A model generated the notes under the pieces. That model did no database searches. It was not told the origin of the DNA and worked only from the letters and a program-made list of their open reading frames with translations. The position numbers and the translations under genes were made by a program. This document shows, one piece after another, positions 56,547-64,000 of a stretch of 64,000 nucleotides of DNA. Source of the DNA: Schaalia odontolytica (GTDB lineage: Bacteria; Actinomycetota; Actinomycetes; Actinomycetales; Actinomycetaceae); NCBI RefSeq assembly GCF_031191545.1, contig NZ_CP133472.1:1116001-1180000 (forward strand), in the 5' to 3' direction. Within the stretch, counting starts at the first letter, position 1; the number at the start of each line of letters is the position of its first letter.

Positions 56547-57434
56547 GTGTCTTGGATTGTTGAACTTGTGATTGGTGTTGTGTCCGGTGTTGTCTCCGGG
56601 ATGATTCTTGCGAGACTGGTCCCGGATGGCTCGATGGCTCCGGAACCTACTGCATCAGGAGGAGACGCTGTAACCCAACAGGTGATGGCAGTAAAGGGTG
56701 ACGTCATTACGGTTGCTGGAACTGGAAACTATGCCCATATTGGCGACGATAACTCCATGCATGTGAATGTTGCCGGCGATAGTCGGCGGGGGATAGAGGA
56801 TAGCGATGGGGACATATGGCTGCCACTAGGGCTTGGATTCGCCGCCTTTGTTGTCATCGCGATCTTCCTCATGAGGTACTACGAGATTCTGGTGAGTCTC
56901 CTCGTGATCGGTTCTGTGTTCGTGATGACGACGTCATTGGTGATCGCAGGACTGTCCTTGCGGAGTAGGAAAGTGTCGAAGCCTCTTCGCTCCTCCATCG
57001 TTGCAAGCGTCTTCGCGGCTACCGCTGCCTACGCGACCTACTGGTCGTCCTTCACCTTGTCCACAGGAAAGGCCGGACTGTCGATGCCGGATCTAAGCCG
57101 AATGCTGTCTGAAACTGCCGGTGATGAGAAGCTGGTACCGTTCGCCCATGCCTTCCATCTCCTCAGTGCTGAACAAGCGTTCCCCTATGTTTCAGTGGTC
57201 TTCGTGGCGATGCTTGTGACGGCTGTGCTCTGCCTCTTTGCTTTTGCAATGATGATTCGAGAGTTCCTAGAGCGCCGACTTGCCACGCGGCGTGCGGGCG
57301 GAGTCACTATCTGGTTCGTTGATCATCTTCCCGTTCCGGGTTGGCACTACATCATGGGTGTTCTGCTGCTTGCCTGCGTGCCAGTGCTAATCGTCATGCT
57401 CTTCCGCTACATTCAGCCGACCTGGCTCAGCTAG
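56547..57434 (+). CDS. Hypothetical membrane protein with four to five helices
   Basis: A 295-residue protein. One N-terminal helix (IVELVIGVVSGVVSGMILARLV), a polar loop with MAVKGDVITVAGTGNYAHIG, then helices near 100-120, 125-145, 155-175 and two at the C-terminus (VAMLVTAVLCLFAFAMMI; YIMGVLLLACVPVLIVMLF). I choose GTG 56547 because AAAGGAAAG precedes it. I recognise no family. Terminated by a 17-bp hairpin. Confidence 0.65.
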   Translation: MSWIVELVIGVVSGVVSGMILARLVPDGSMAPEPTASGGDAVTQQVMAVKGDVITVAGTGNYAHIGDDNSMHVNVAGDSRRGIEDSDGDIWLPLGLGFAAFVVIAIFLMRYYEILVSLLVIGSVFVMTTSLVIAGLSLRSRKVSKPLRSSIVASVFAATAAYATYWSSFTLSTGKAGLSMPDLSRMLSETAGDEKLVPFAHAFHLLSAEQAFPYVSVVFVAMLVTAVLCLFAFAMMIREFLERRLATRRAGGVTIWFVDHLPVPGWHYIMGVLLLACVPVLIVMLFRYIQPTWLS

Positions 57435-57447
57435 CCCCCACGACGAT

Positions 57448-57493
57448 CATGGTGTTGCCTCCGCTCGGCTGTCCGTGCGGAGGCAACACCATG
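57448..57493 (+). terminator. Hairpin terminator after the membrane-protein gene
   Basis: CATGGTGTTGCCTCCGC and its perfect complement form a 17-bp stem with a 12-base loop, 13 bases after the stop. Confidence 0.8.
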
Positions 57494-57528
57494 CTGTAAG
57501 AGCGGTATATCAGGGATCATGGATTACT

Positions 57529-57596
57529 GGCTCTTCATAATCTGGGGTGAGGTTGGGGCTTGAATCCGCCGTCTTTGAGGAGTGCTCGGGTGATGT
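57529..57596 (-). mobile_element. 3' end fragment of an ISL3-family element
   Basis: Starts with the terminal repeat GGCTCTTCATAATCTGGGG and encodes, on the minus strand, the very C-terminus of a transposase (HITRALLKDGGFKPQPHP). At 57597 it is cut by a second ISL3 element. Confidence 0.7.
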
Positions 57597-59046
57597 GGCT
57601 CTTCAGAGTTGAGTGTGGGTGGAGGCGTCTAGGCCTCCTGCGATGAGGAGCATTCGGAGTTGGTAGTTGGTGGGGTTGCGGTAGCCTCTGGCGATTCGTC
57701 TGCCCAGTTTGATGATTCCGTTGATGGCTTCTGTGCGGTGCGTTGCTGGCTCCGGCTGTGTCGAAGTAGGCTTCGAGTGCGTCCTTCCATGTACGTAGGG
57801 TCCGGCCCAGGCGAGCGATTTCGGGGATGGGACACGTTGGTAGGCGGGTGGCGAGACGAGCGGCCAGGCGTCGGCCGTGGGCGGGTGTGTCTTGGTGGAA
57901 GACGTCTCGGACTTGCTGGGCGCAGTGGTAGGCATCTTCGACACCGATGTGCGCCTCATCTGCCGTGAAGGCCTCACGGAGTCGTTCCCGTTGACGCTTG
58001 CTTAGCCGATCACGCGAGGCGCGCAGGAGAAGCCGTATTTGGTAGAGGGGATCGCCTGTGCGTCCGCGGTGACCGGTCGTGTCTTGCTGGACGCGACGGC
58101 GTACCTCACCTGGGGCGTCACCAGCTTGCTTGACCATGTGACAGGCATCGAGCACGCTGGCGGCGTCTTGAAGTTGGTCATCGATGGCGTTCTTGCTGTC
58201 CCTGGAAGGGATCCAGTGTCGCGATTCGCACTCCCGCGCGGAAACTTTTTCCGCGCTCTTCTAGCCAGTTCTTGTACATGGTGCTAGACCGTCCTGGAAC
58301 CAGGCCCAATCAAGCGGGCCGTGGGATGATCCTTCCCGCGAGTGGTCCACGATGCCGGTGAGCTCACGCGGGCCCCGGAGGCGTCGGTCCTGGTGGTGCC
58401 ATACGTGCTCGTCAACCCCCAGCACCCGCACGCCTGCGAAATGGGCGGGGTCATCAGAGGCGGCTTGCAGGCACGGCTTGATATGGGACCACACAGTGTT
58501 CCACGTGGTTGCCAGTTGTTGAGCCAATCCTGCAATGGTGGCTCCCTCGAAGCGCAACTGTCGGATCGCCCAGCGGATCGCCCGCACATCCACACGCGCG
58601 CGGGGAGCACACACCGAGTGGTTCTGCTCAATGAAAGTCACGATCCGGCAGGTGCGGTCGCGGCATATCCAGCGTCGCTTAAACCACCGGATCCGCGCCG
58701 GGACCCCGGCCCAGGGCGCGTCGATCACCTCCACCACCACACGCCCGTGACCTTGTGCGATCACCCCACAACCCGGGCAGCCAACCAGCTGGTTGCATGA
58801 CTCAACATCGAGCACTAGAGCCTGTGGGGTGTGAGCCACGCTCATCAGATGGAAGCTCTCCAAATCGACGAGCAGATCACAACGATCACAACGATCAGGC
58901 GACACAGAGCAGCAGCAGGTAGGGTGAGACACCGTCCGAGGTCCTTGACGACAGCGGGGGAACAAGTCCGCTCACCATCAAGGACCTCGACCTCTACCCG
59001 CAACCCCGACCAACACCCGGTCACCCATACTCAACTCGGAAGAGCC
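57597..59046 (-). mobile_element. Degenerate ISL3-family insertion sequence (about 1450 bp)
   Basis: Ends: GGCTCTTCAGAGTTGAGTG at 57597 and, inverted, GGCTCTTCCGAGTTGAGTA at 59046. The transposase is read leftward from ATG 58845. Its N-terminal zinc-ribbon and HTH part (VGCPGCGVIAQGHG, RWICRDRTC, RFEGATIAGLAQQL) is intact to GVDEHVWHH. Frameshifts and a deletion follow, then MLDACHMVKQAGDA, GDPLYQIRLLLRASR, GRTLRTWKDALEAYFDTAG and STHTQL in different frames. It is inactive. The short element at 12202 has the same ends. Confidence 0.8.
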
Positions 59047-59049
59047 GGT

Positions 59050-59873
59050 TTTCCAGGGCGTTTACTGCCAGACGGGCCTTTATCCCTGAGCCCATCGAAT
59101 ATCCTACGATCCGACCGGAGAACGCGTCCTTGGTCGCGCAGAGGTAGAGCTTGCCCTCATCGGTGACGTGCTCGGTAATGCCGGTCAGTCACACCTCGTT
59201 CATGTCAACAGCGGTGAAGTCCCGCTGAAGCAGATCATCATGCACGGGCAGGCCGGGGCGCTTACCGTTTTCACCGCGCTTCCTCCCAAAAAACGGACCA
59301 CCACTGGCTATCCCGGCAGATCCGCCACACAGTCCATGTGAACATAACCTTACCCGCGGCTGCGGCATCATCGGCAAGAAGCCGATGACAAAACTCGGAA
59401 TCTAGAATAAACGCGGTGAACAGGGCGTTAGCCCGGGAGACCTCGCCCAGCTCACCTGTGATGACCTGTTACTTCCAGCAAAGGTAATAGGACTGCCGGG
59501 AGAGCTTCAAGACCCGCAAAGACACCGCGACAGGGATACCGTCAGCGGCGAACTCACTCGCAAGTGTGTAGAGCCTTTCCCGGCAAGTTCTCCTGGGAGA
59601 AGTATACGGCAGTGCAGCACAGGAGCTCGTTCTCCTGTTTGAACAGTCGGATTCGGCAGCGGGCCTCGCATAGCTCAGTTGCTTCTCGCGGGTACGGCCT
59701 GGCCGGTTGCCGTTGTCGGTGTCTGCTTTGCGGATCCAGTTGTGCGCCGTCATCTCGTGAATCCCGAAGTCCTTCGCGATCAGCGCGATAGTGATCCCGT
59801 CCTCACGGGAGTGCGCCACACGCACGACGTCTTCTCGGAACTCTTGAGGGCACGGAGCAGACACAGTGAACAT
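59050..59873 (-). pseudogene. Degenerate IS3-family transposase (OrfA and start of OrfB)
   Basis: Read leftward from ATG 59873: MFTVSAPCPQEFREDVVRVA, IALIAKDFGIHEMTAHNWIR (OrfA HTH), a frameshift inside the leucine zipper part (FSQENLPGKG in another frame), then OrfB LYTLASEFAADGIPVAVSL and SRQSYYLCWK. A few broken OrfB pieces follow (DFTAVDMNEV, DEGKLYLCATKDAFSGRIVGY), including the first catalytic Asp. The 3' part is cut by the ISL3 element at 59046. Confidence 0.75.
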
Positions 59874-60047
59874 CCTTCTAGGCCACCCAGCAGGCAAGCC
59901 AGATCAGATGTCACCTCACCGTGCAGCAGTCCCCTCCCGGATCGCAAACCTTCAATCAGCCTCCCCGACCAGTACACCTAGAGGGTCTATGCGCAAGGCC
60001 TAAAGTCTATCGTGAAACGGCGTGGCAAGGCGTGAAATGAGCCGATC

Positions 60048-60056
60048 TGCTATACT
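60048..60056 (+). promoter_or_regulatory. Extended -10 promoter of the methyltransferase operon
   Basis: TGCTATACT is a TGn-extended -10. It ends directly at the ATG 60057; transcription should begin near 60063, where an in-frame GTG lies, implying a leaderless start there. No clear -35. Confidence 0.55.
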
Positions 60057-61310
60057 ATGCGAGTGGTGACCGCGAGGATGGTTGCCCAGCACGAGGAGAA
60101 CAATCGCGTGGTGGTGCGGTACATGGGGACGAAGCGCCATATGGCCGACCCTGTCCGCGACACGATTGCGAGCCTCACGAGCCAAGGCAGGGCAGTTGAC
60201 CTGTTCTCGGGTATGGGGAGTGTCGCGGAGAGTCTGCGTGACACGACATCGGTAGTTACAAACGATGCACTCAGTTTTACAGCCTCTATTTCGCGCGCCC
60301 GATTCACTGCGCTCCAGCGATCCGCAGATGCAGTGTCTACGGTTTCCAGATTGCAGTCGGTATTCAAAACTCGTTACGCTGAACTTGAGGCAAAATACGC
60401 CGACCAATTAGCCGCTGAAGGTTCTGCCATTGCGGGCGGTCGTAGCTTGTTGCAAGCGTATATGCAGCACGCAAAGCATGTCGCCAACTCCGCGTCCCAT
60501 AGGCGCGCTGCACGTGCTGCCGCAGTGTCGAGTACCAGTCATCATTACGAGCTTGCTTCTCTATATTTTTCTGCAGGATACTTGAGCTTGCGCCAAGCGA
60601 TCGAAGTGGATTCGATCCGAGCAGCTATTGATTGCGATGATCACCTTGGCGACCGGGACTGGCTTCTAGGTGCTTGGATCTCGGCAACTTCAGTGCTAAT
60701 CAATGCGCCGGGTCACACGGCCCAATACCTTCGTCCGAATTCCGACTCAGCGCATGCCCGCATCGTTCGTGTCTGGGGGCGCTCGGTATGGGATGAGTTT
60801 GCGGAGGCACTGTGTAACGTGTCGCTTGTTGGGTCCGAGGAGTGGAGATCTGGAAACTCGGTGTACGTGGGGGATGCGCTTGATCTAGTGAGTGCCGGTT
60901 GGCTCGACGATATCGGAGTTGTCTACGCTGATCCCCCATATACTAAAGATCAGTACAGCCGCTATTACCACGTGTACGAAACGCTCTATAGATATGACTA
61001 TCCAGACGCGAGTGGGATGGGGCGCAACCGCTCAGACCGTTTCACGACTGGATTCTCGTTGAAGAGCGGAGTTGTCGCCTCATTCCACGACCTCTGCCGG
61101 AACGTCGCCAGAATGCGCGTGCCGCTTGTGGTCAGTTACCCTTCCGCTGGACTGCTTGCAGCATGTGAACTCACAGTGGCTGACATCGCGGGTGAGTATT
61201 TTTCGGAGGTGGAAACTTTGTCATTTAACGCAAACCACTCGACAATGGGTGGGTCAACAGGAACCTCTAAGAAATTGGCAACGGAGAACCTCTATGTCTG
61301 CACGCTCTGA
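60057..61310 (+). CDS. D12-class DNA N6-adenine methyltransferase
   Basis: A 417-residue SAM-dependent methyltransferase of the Dam/D12 class. The N-terminal motif X (RYMGTKRHM, residues 21-29) precedes motif I DLFSGMG (48-54), and the catalytic motif IV is DPPYTKDQYSRYYH (DPPY at 292-295). The target-recognition region (about 90-260) has no recognisable family sequence. First gene of a three-gene operon with a ParB-like protein and a nuclease-like protein, so it probably protects host DNA. True translation may begin at GTG 60063. It overlaps the next gene by 17 bases. GC content is lower than in the core genes. Confidence 0.85.
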   Translation: MRVVTARMVAQHEENNRVVVRYMGTKRHMADPVRDTIASLTSQGRAVDLFSGMGSVAESLRDTTSVVTNDALSFTASISRARFTALQRSADAVSTVSRLQSVFKTRYAELEAKYADQLAAEGSAIAGGRSLLQAYMQHAKHVANSASHRRAARAAAVSSTSHHYELASLYFSAGYLSLRQAIEVDSIRAAIDCDDHLGDRDWLLGAWISATSVLINAPGHTAQYLRPNSDSAHARIVRVWGRSVWDEFAEALCNVSLVGSEEWRSGNSVYVGDALDLVSAGWLDDIGVVYADPPYTKDQYSRYYHVYETLYRYDYPDASGMGRNRSDRFTTGFSLKSGVVASFHDLCRNVARMRVPLVVSYPSAGLLAACELTVADIAGEYFSEVETLSFNANHSTMGGSTGTSKKLATENLYVCTL

Positions 61311-62319
61311 GGAAGCTGTTGCGTCGGCCGACGGCGTAGTAGCTGAACAGTCACTCAACCCAACTGCCGAACTGTGCCAACTGAAGATCTCAGACGTTGA
61401 GCCGAATGATGCCAATCCGCGGCTTGACTTTCCTCAAGATGAACTTGATCGTCTCACGGGTTCAATTGACCAGGAAGGGGTGCTTGTCCCTATCGTTGTC
61501 TACCAGCGGGACGACAGGTATGTACTCGTGGACGGTGAGCGCCGCTATCGTTGTTCGCGTGATCTCGGGCATGAGACGATCCCTGCCCTTATCACGAAGG
61601 AGCGTAGCGAGCGCGAAGTCCTCCAACAGATGTTCAATATCCATCTGATCCGGGAGCCTTGGCGCGATATTCCTACAGCCAAAGCGCTGCAGCGCCTCGC
61701 GAACGAGATCAAGGAGCTGGAAGGGCGCGAAGCCAATGACTCCGAGTTGCGAGATCTTACGGGTCTCTCAATGGAGAGAGTTCGGCAGTTGCGGTATGTC
61801 ATGACCCTGCCCGATGAGTGGCAGAACTATATTCGTGAAGAAAGGATCCCACTGAACTTCTTCTGGGAGTTGAAGAAGAATGTTGTGGATGCTCTTAGGC
61901 GCAAGCGTCCGGCGATTCTGGATGAGTTCGGCGAAGACAGGGTGAGTGCGGCATTCGTTCAGAAGAGACTCGATCAGGTCATCACTGACACGGTGAGTTT
62001 GCGTAAAGTGTCGCCAATCATTAACTTTGCGGCCCAAGACGCCGAAGCGAATGGCACTGGCAGGTCACCTATTGATGCGTCGATCCGCGAACTCATCGAA
62101 AAGCCGGACGCGACCATTGATGATGCCTACGAGGACACCGTCCAAATGATGGTTGAAGTGGACAAGCTTGGTCGTCGTACGTCGTCAATGATTGCTGTAT
62201 TCAGTCGACTCCTCTCCCAGACCGCTGGCACCGTCGAAAATGATGATGTGAAGCGATTAGGGCATGATCTGATCACCCAGTTGGCTGCACTCCTCAATGC
62301 CGATGAAACGTCCGCCTGA
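61294..62319 (+). CDS. ParB/Srx-fold protein linked to a methyltransferase
   Basis: A 341-residue protein. Residues 30-130 form a ParB/sulfiredoxin domain: LKISDVEPNDANPRLDFP, LTGSIDQEGVLVPIVVY and DGERRYRCSRDLG (GERRYR near 82). An HTH follows (DSELRDLTGLSMERVRQLRYV, residues about 148-168), and a helical C-terminal half. The full chromosome-type ParB C-terminus and any parS link are absent. In this operon it may act as a nucleotide-dependent DNA clamp, switch or nuclease (inference). The ATG at 61294 lies inside the end of the methyltransferase gene. Confidence 0.75.
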   Translation: MSARSEEAVASADGVVAEQSLNPTAELCQLKISDVEPNDANPRLDFPQDELDRLTGSIDQEGVLVPIVVYQRDDRYVLVDGERRYRCSRDLGHETIPALITKERSEREVLQQMFNIHLIREPWRDIPTAKALQRLANEIKELEGREANDSELRDLTGLSMERVRQLRYVMTLPDEWQNYIREERIPLNFFWELKKNVVDALRRKRPAILDEFGEDRVSAAFVQKRLDQVITDTVSLRKVSPIINFAAQDAEANGTGRSPIDASIRELIEKPDATIDDAYEDTVQMMVEVDKLGRRTSSMIAVFSRLLSQTAGTVENDDVKRLGHDLITQLAALLNADETSA

Positions 62320-62335
62320 GCAAAAGGAGTTCGAC

Positions 62336-63262
62336 ATGGAGGAACTTTTGGGTGACCCGGTTGTCGGCAAGCGGGTCGATTTGCGAGATATTGAGTCGAC
62401 CATCACTGCGATTTGCGCATCGCCGGATGGAGGAGACTGGGAGCGTGATGTTGAGGTAATTCTGAGAAGCAAGAGATGGCGCCCATCCGCTGTATCTAAT
62501 GACCGGAGGCGCCTCCTCTATGTCTTCCTTCAAGAGGAGCTCCCTCGGTTCGTGAAGGATCGTCTCCTGCTCGCTGCCCCGTGCGGTATTGCTGTGACCG
62601 TTGCCCTTCCAATTGCCGCTCTCTATAAGCCGGACGTCACCAACTTTCTCGCTAGTATCGAAGCTGACGTGCTGGTGGTCGATGACTACGTTGACGATCG
62701 GCGACTCAAGCCTCGAAATATTCTGACTGCCCTAACGGATGTCGGCGTGCCTTTGTCTCCGGAGTCCCGACGCGAGATCGGCCGAAGTGCCTGGGCGAAA
62801 ATCGGAGAGGGGACATCCCAAGAGCGCGGCCGACGCCTGGAGGCTCTACTCGCATTTCTGTTCGCGCAGGTCAACGACCTGAAAGTGCTTGAACGGAACT
62901 ATAGAACGGAGACAGAAGAGATCGACCTTGTTCTTCAGATTGACAATTTTAGCCCTCGCGTGTGGCAAAAGCCGGGCGCGCCGTTCATATTGGTTGAGGC
63001 GAAAAATCGAGTGGAGAAGGCATCGCAGCAGATGATGTCTGTTCTGCTGACCAAGCTTCAGACAAAGCGAGGTACTTCGCGTATTGCTTTCCTTGTCTCT
63101 CTCGCTGGTTTTACTGAGGGTGCACAACTCCAGGAGCTCCGGTTTTCTAACCAAGAAATGTGTGTCGTGATGATCGGTCGCGAGGGGCTCGAATCGCTTA
63201 TCGAAGCAGACAATCTTGACGATACTCTTGAGACCATGGTCAGTCACGCGCTGATGCGGTGA
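62336..63262 (+). CDS. PD-(D/E)XK nuclease-like protein
   Basis: A 308-residue protein. The C-terminal half carries a restriction-endonuclease-fold pattern: Glu169 in GRRLEALLAFLF, Asp197 in TEEIDLVLQ, and Glu221-x-Lys223 in PFILVEAKN, the D...ExK active site. The N-terminal half is helical with no recognised domain (KRVDLRDIESTITAI; SVVDDYVD-type DVLVVDDYVDD). I choose ATG 62336 because AAGGAG stands six bases before it; an ATG at 62297 is also in frame. Third gene of the methyltransferase operon, so it is the likely restriction or effector component. Confidence 0.75.
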   Translation: MEELLGDPVVGKRVDLRDIESTITAICASPDGGDWERDVEVILRSKRWRPSAVSNDRRRLLYVFLQEELPRFVKDRLLLAAPCGIAVTVALPIAALYKPDVTNFLASIEADVLVVDDYVDDRRLKPRNILTALTDVGVPLSPESRREIGRSAWAKIGEGTSQERGRRLEALLAFLFAQVNDLKVLERNYRTETEEIDLVLQIDNFSPRVWQKPGAPFILVEAKNRVEKASQQMMSVLLTKLQTKRGTSRIAFLVSLAGFTEGAQLQELRFSNQEMCVVMIGREGLESLIEADNLDDTLETMVSHALMR

Positions 63263-63356
63263 CGACCTCTTTACCCCTCTGAGGCGACGCACGGTAGCGA
63301 GTGGGTATCAGATACTGCGCGTTGCCCATACCGCGCAATAGAGACGGGGTTTCACT

Positions 63357-63420
63357 GGCTCTTTATAATTCGGGGTGTAGTTGGTGTTTGAAGGTTTTTC
63401 ATAATTGGGGGTGTAGGTGT
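63357..63420 (-). mobile_element. Two nested ISL3 terminal repeats
   Basis: GGCTCTTTATAATTCGGGG at 63357 continues as an ISL3 3' end for about 35 bases. It is then cut by a related terminus at about 63392 (TTTTTCATAATTGGGGG). Both match the end motif at 57529 and 63927. Confidence 0.55.
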
Positions 63421-63553
63421 GGTGGGTGGCGTTGGGTGTGTCGTGGCCGGGTAGGGGTCGAGGTCTTCCGATGATGGAGATTCCGACACCGTCCATCCGA
63501 AAGACCTTGATACGCCTAATGCTATCTATCATCGCGCTGATCTGAGTGTGCTC

Positions 63554-63926
63554 ATGCGCCTGGATAGCCCGGGGCTGGAGGTGACGGATCAGCGCGTTGA
63601 GGCAGACCATGCGGTGTTGGTGTGCCGGATTGCTGGTGAGGATCGGTGGGTGTCGACGCTGCGGATGCCAGGGCGAGGTGCGTGACACGGTGGTCAGGCG
63701 CCCCGCTCACGAGCCATACGGGTAACGCCCCACGGTCGTGCCTGTGAGCGTGCGCCGCTACCGGTGCCAGGAGTGCGCCCATGTGTGGCGCCAAGATATG
63801 AGCCAAGCGGCCGATCCGCGCGCCAAGCTCTCGCGGTCGGCGGTGCGCTGGGCGCTCACTGGGCTGGTCGTTCATCATCTGACGGTGGCACGTATCTCCC
63901 ATGCCCTCGGCGTGTTCTGGAATACC
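63554..63926 (+). pseudogene. Truncated ISL3-family transposase, N-terminal part
   Basis: From ATG 63554 the plus strand encodes MRLDSPGLEVTDQRVEADHA and VLVCRIAGEDRW. After a frameshift it continues with SVRRYRCQECAHVWRQDMSQ (zinc-binding region), LSRSAVRWALTGLVVHHLT and ALGVFWNT. The gene stops at 63926, where another ISL3 copy starts in the opposite orientation. Confidence 0.75.
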
Positions 63927-64000
63927 GGCTCTTTATATTTGGGGGTGTAGTTGGGGTCTGAATCCACCGGTTTCGAGGAGGCAGCGGGTGATGTGGTGGG
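63927..64000 (-). mobile_element. ISL3-family insertion sequence, 3' end only
   Basis: Begins with GGCTCTTTATATTTGGGGG. The minus strand encodes the transposase C-terminus HHITRCLLETGGFRPQLHPQ up to a stop at 63933. The element continues beyond the window and could be intact. Confidence 0.7.

Overview
The window comes from a high-GC Gram-positive bacterium (Actinomycetota). The gene families point to the Actinomycetaceae, close to Schaalia/Actinomyces; that assignment is inferred from gene content and synteny, not from a search. It spans the chromosome origin. dnaA, dnaN, recF, a DciA-type gene, gyrB, gyrA, a DUF3566 gene and tRNA-Ile/tRNA-Ala run leftward. rpmH, rnpA, yidD, yidC, jag, rsmG, parA and parB run rightward. 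Clusters of DnaA boxes flank dnaA, and six perfect parS sites lie between 34.5 and 51.7 kb.

Layout. 1-10.4 kb: the 5' part of gnd and pcnA on the minus strand, then a plus-strand operon (NUDIX, DUF6049, MurJ with an extra exported domain, TrxB, YchJ-like) and a PAP2 phosphatase; most of this block is the Mycobacterium pcnA-trxB neighbourhood, here on the gyrA side. 10.4-15.7 kb: an accessory stretch with an isolated DnaA-box trio, an EXLDI gene, nested IS wrecks, an SDR and a photolyase. 15.9-17.4 kb: two tRNAs around a DLW-39 peptide, a DUF2974 hydrolase and a palindromic repeat cluster. 17.7-36 kb: the origin core. 36-39.3 kb: HAD, Ddl-like ligase, aminotransferase. 39.4-41.4 kb: a structured repeat, a NYN-domain gene behind an attenuator-like hairpin, and a 32-residue peptide.

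41.4-48.3 kb is a five-gene anchored-repeat metal-type ABC transporter operon behind a Zur-like box; its sortase-anchored protein, substrate-binding lipoprotein and membrane-anchored protein share a wall-repeat domain with His-rich motifs. 48.4-51.6 kb encodes two candidate type VII (ESX) substrates and a mycosin-like subtilase. 51.6-53.6 kb is an AlbA_2/HATPase regulator cassette with five palindromes spaced exactly 21 bp upstream of its start, enclosed by a 71-bp direct repeat. 53.7-57.4 kb has three exported or anchored hypothetical proteins (two DUF6318-like) and a membrane protein.

57.5-64 kb is a genomic island. Degenerate ISL3 and IS3 elements bracket a three-gene operon: a D12-class adenine methyltransferase, a ParB/Srx-fold protein and a PD-(D/E)XK nuclease-like protein. 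This looks like an unusual restriction-modification or defence cassette and is the best candidate for an undescribed system. The other strong novelty candidates are the covarying structured repeat (39.5 and 45.2-45.4 kb) and the 21-bp-phased operator of the AlbA_2 gene.
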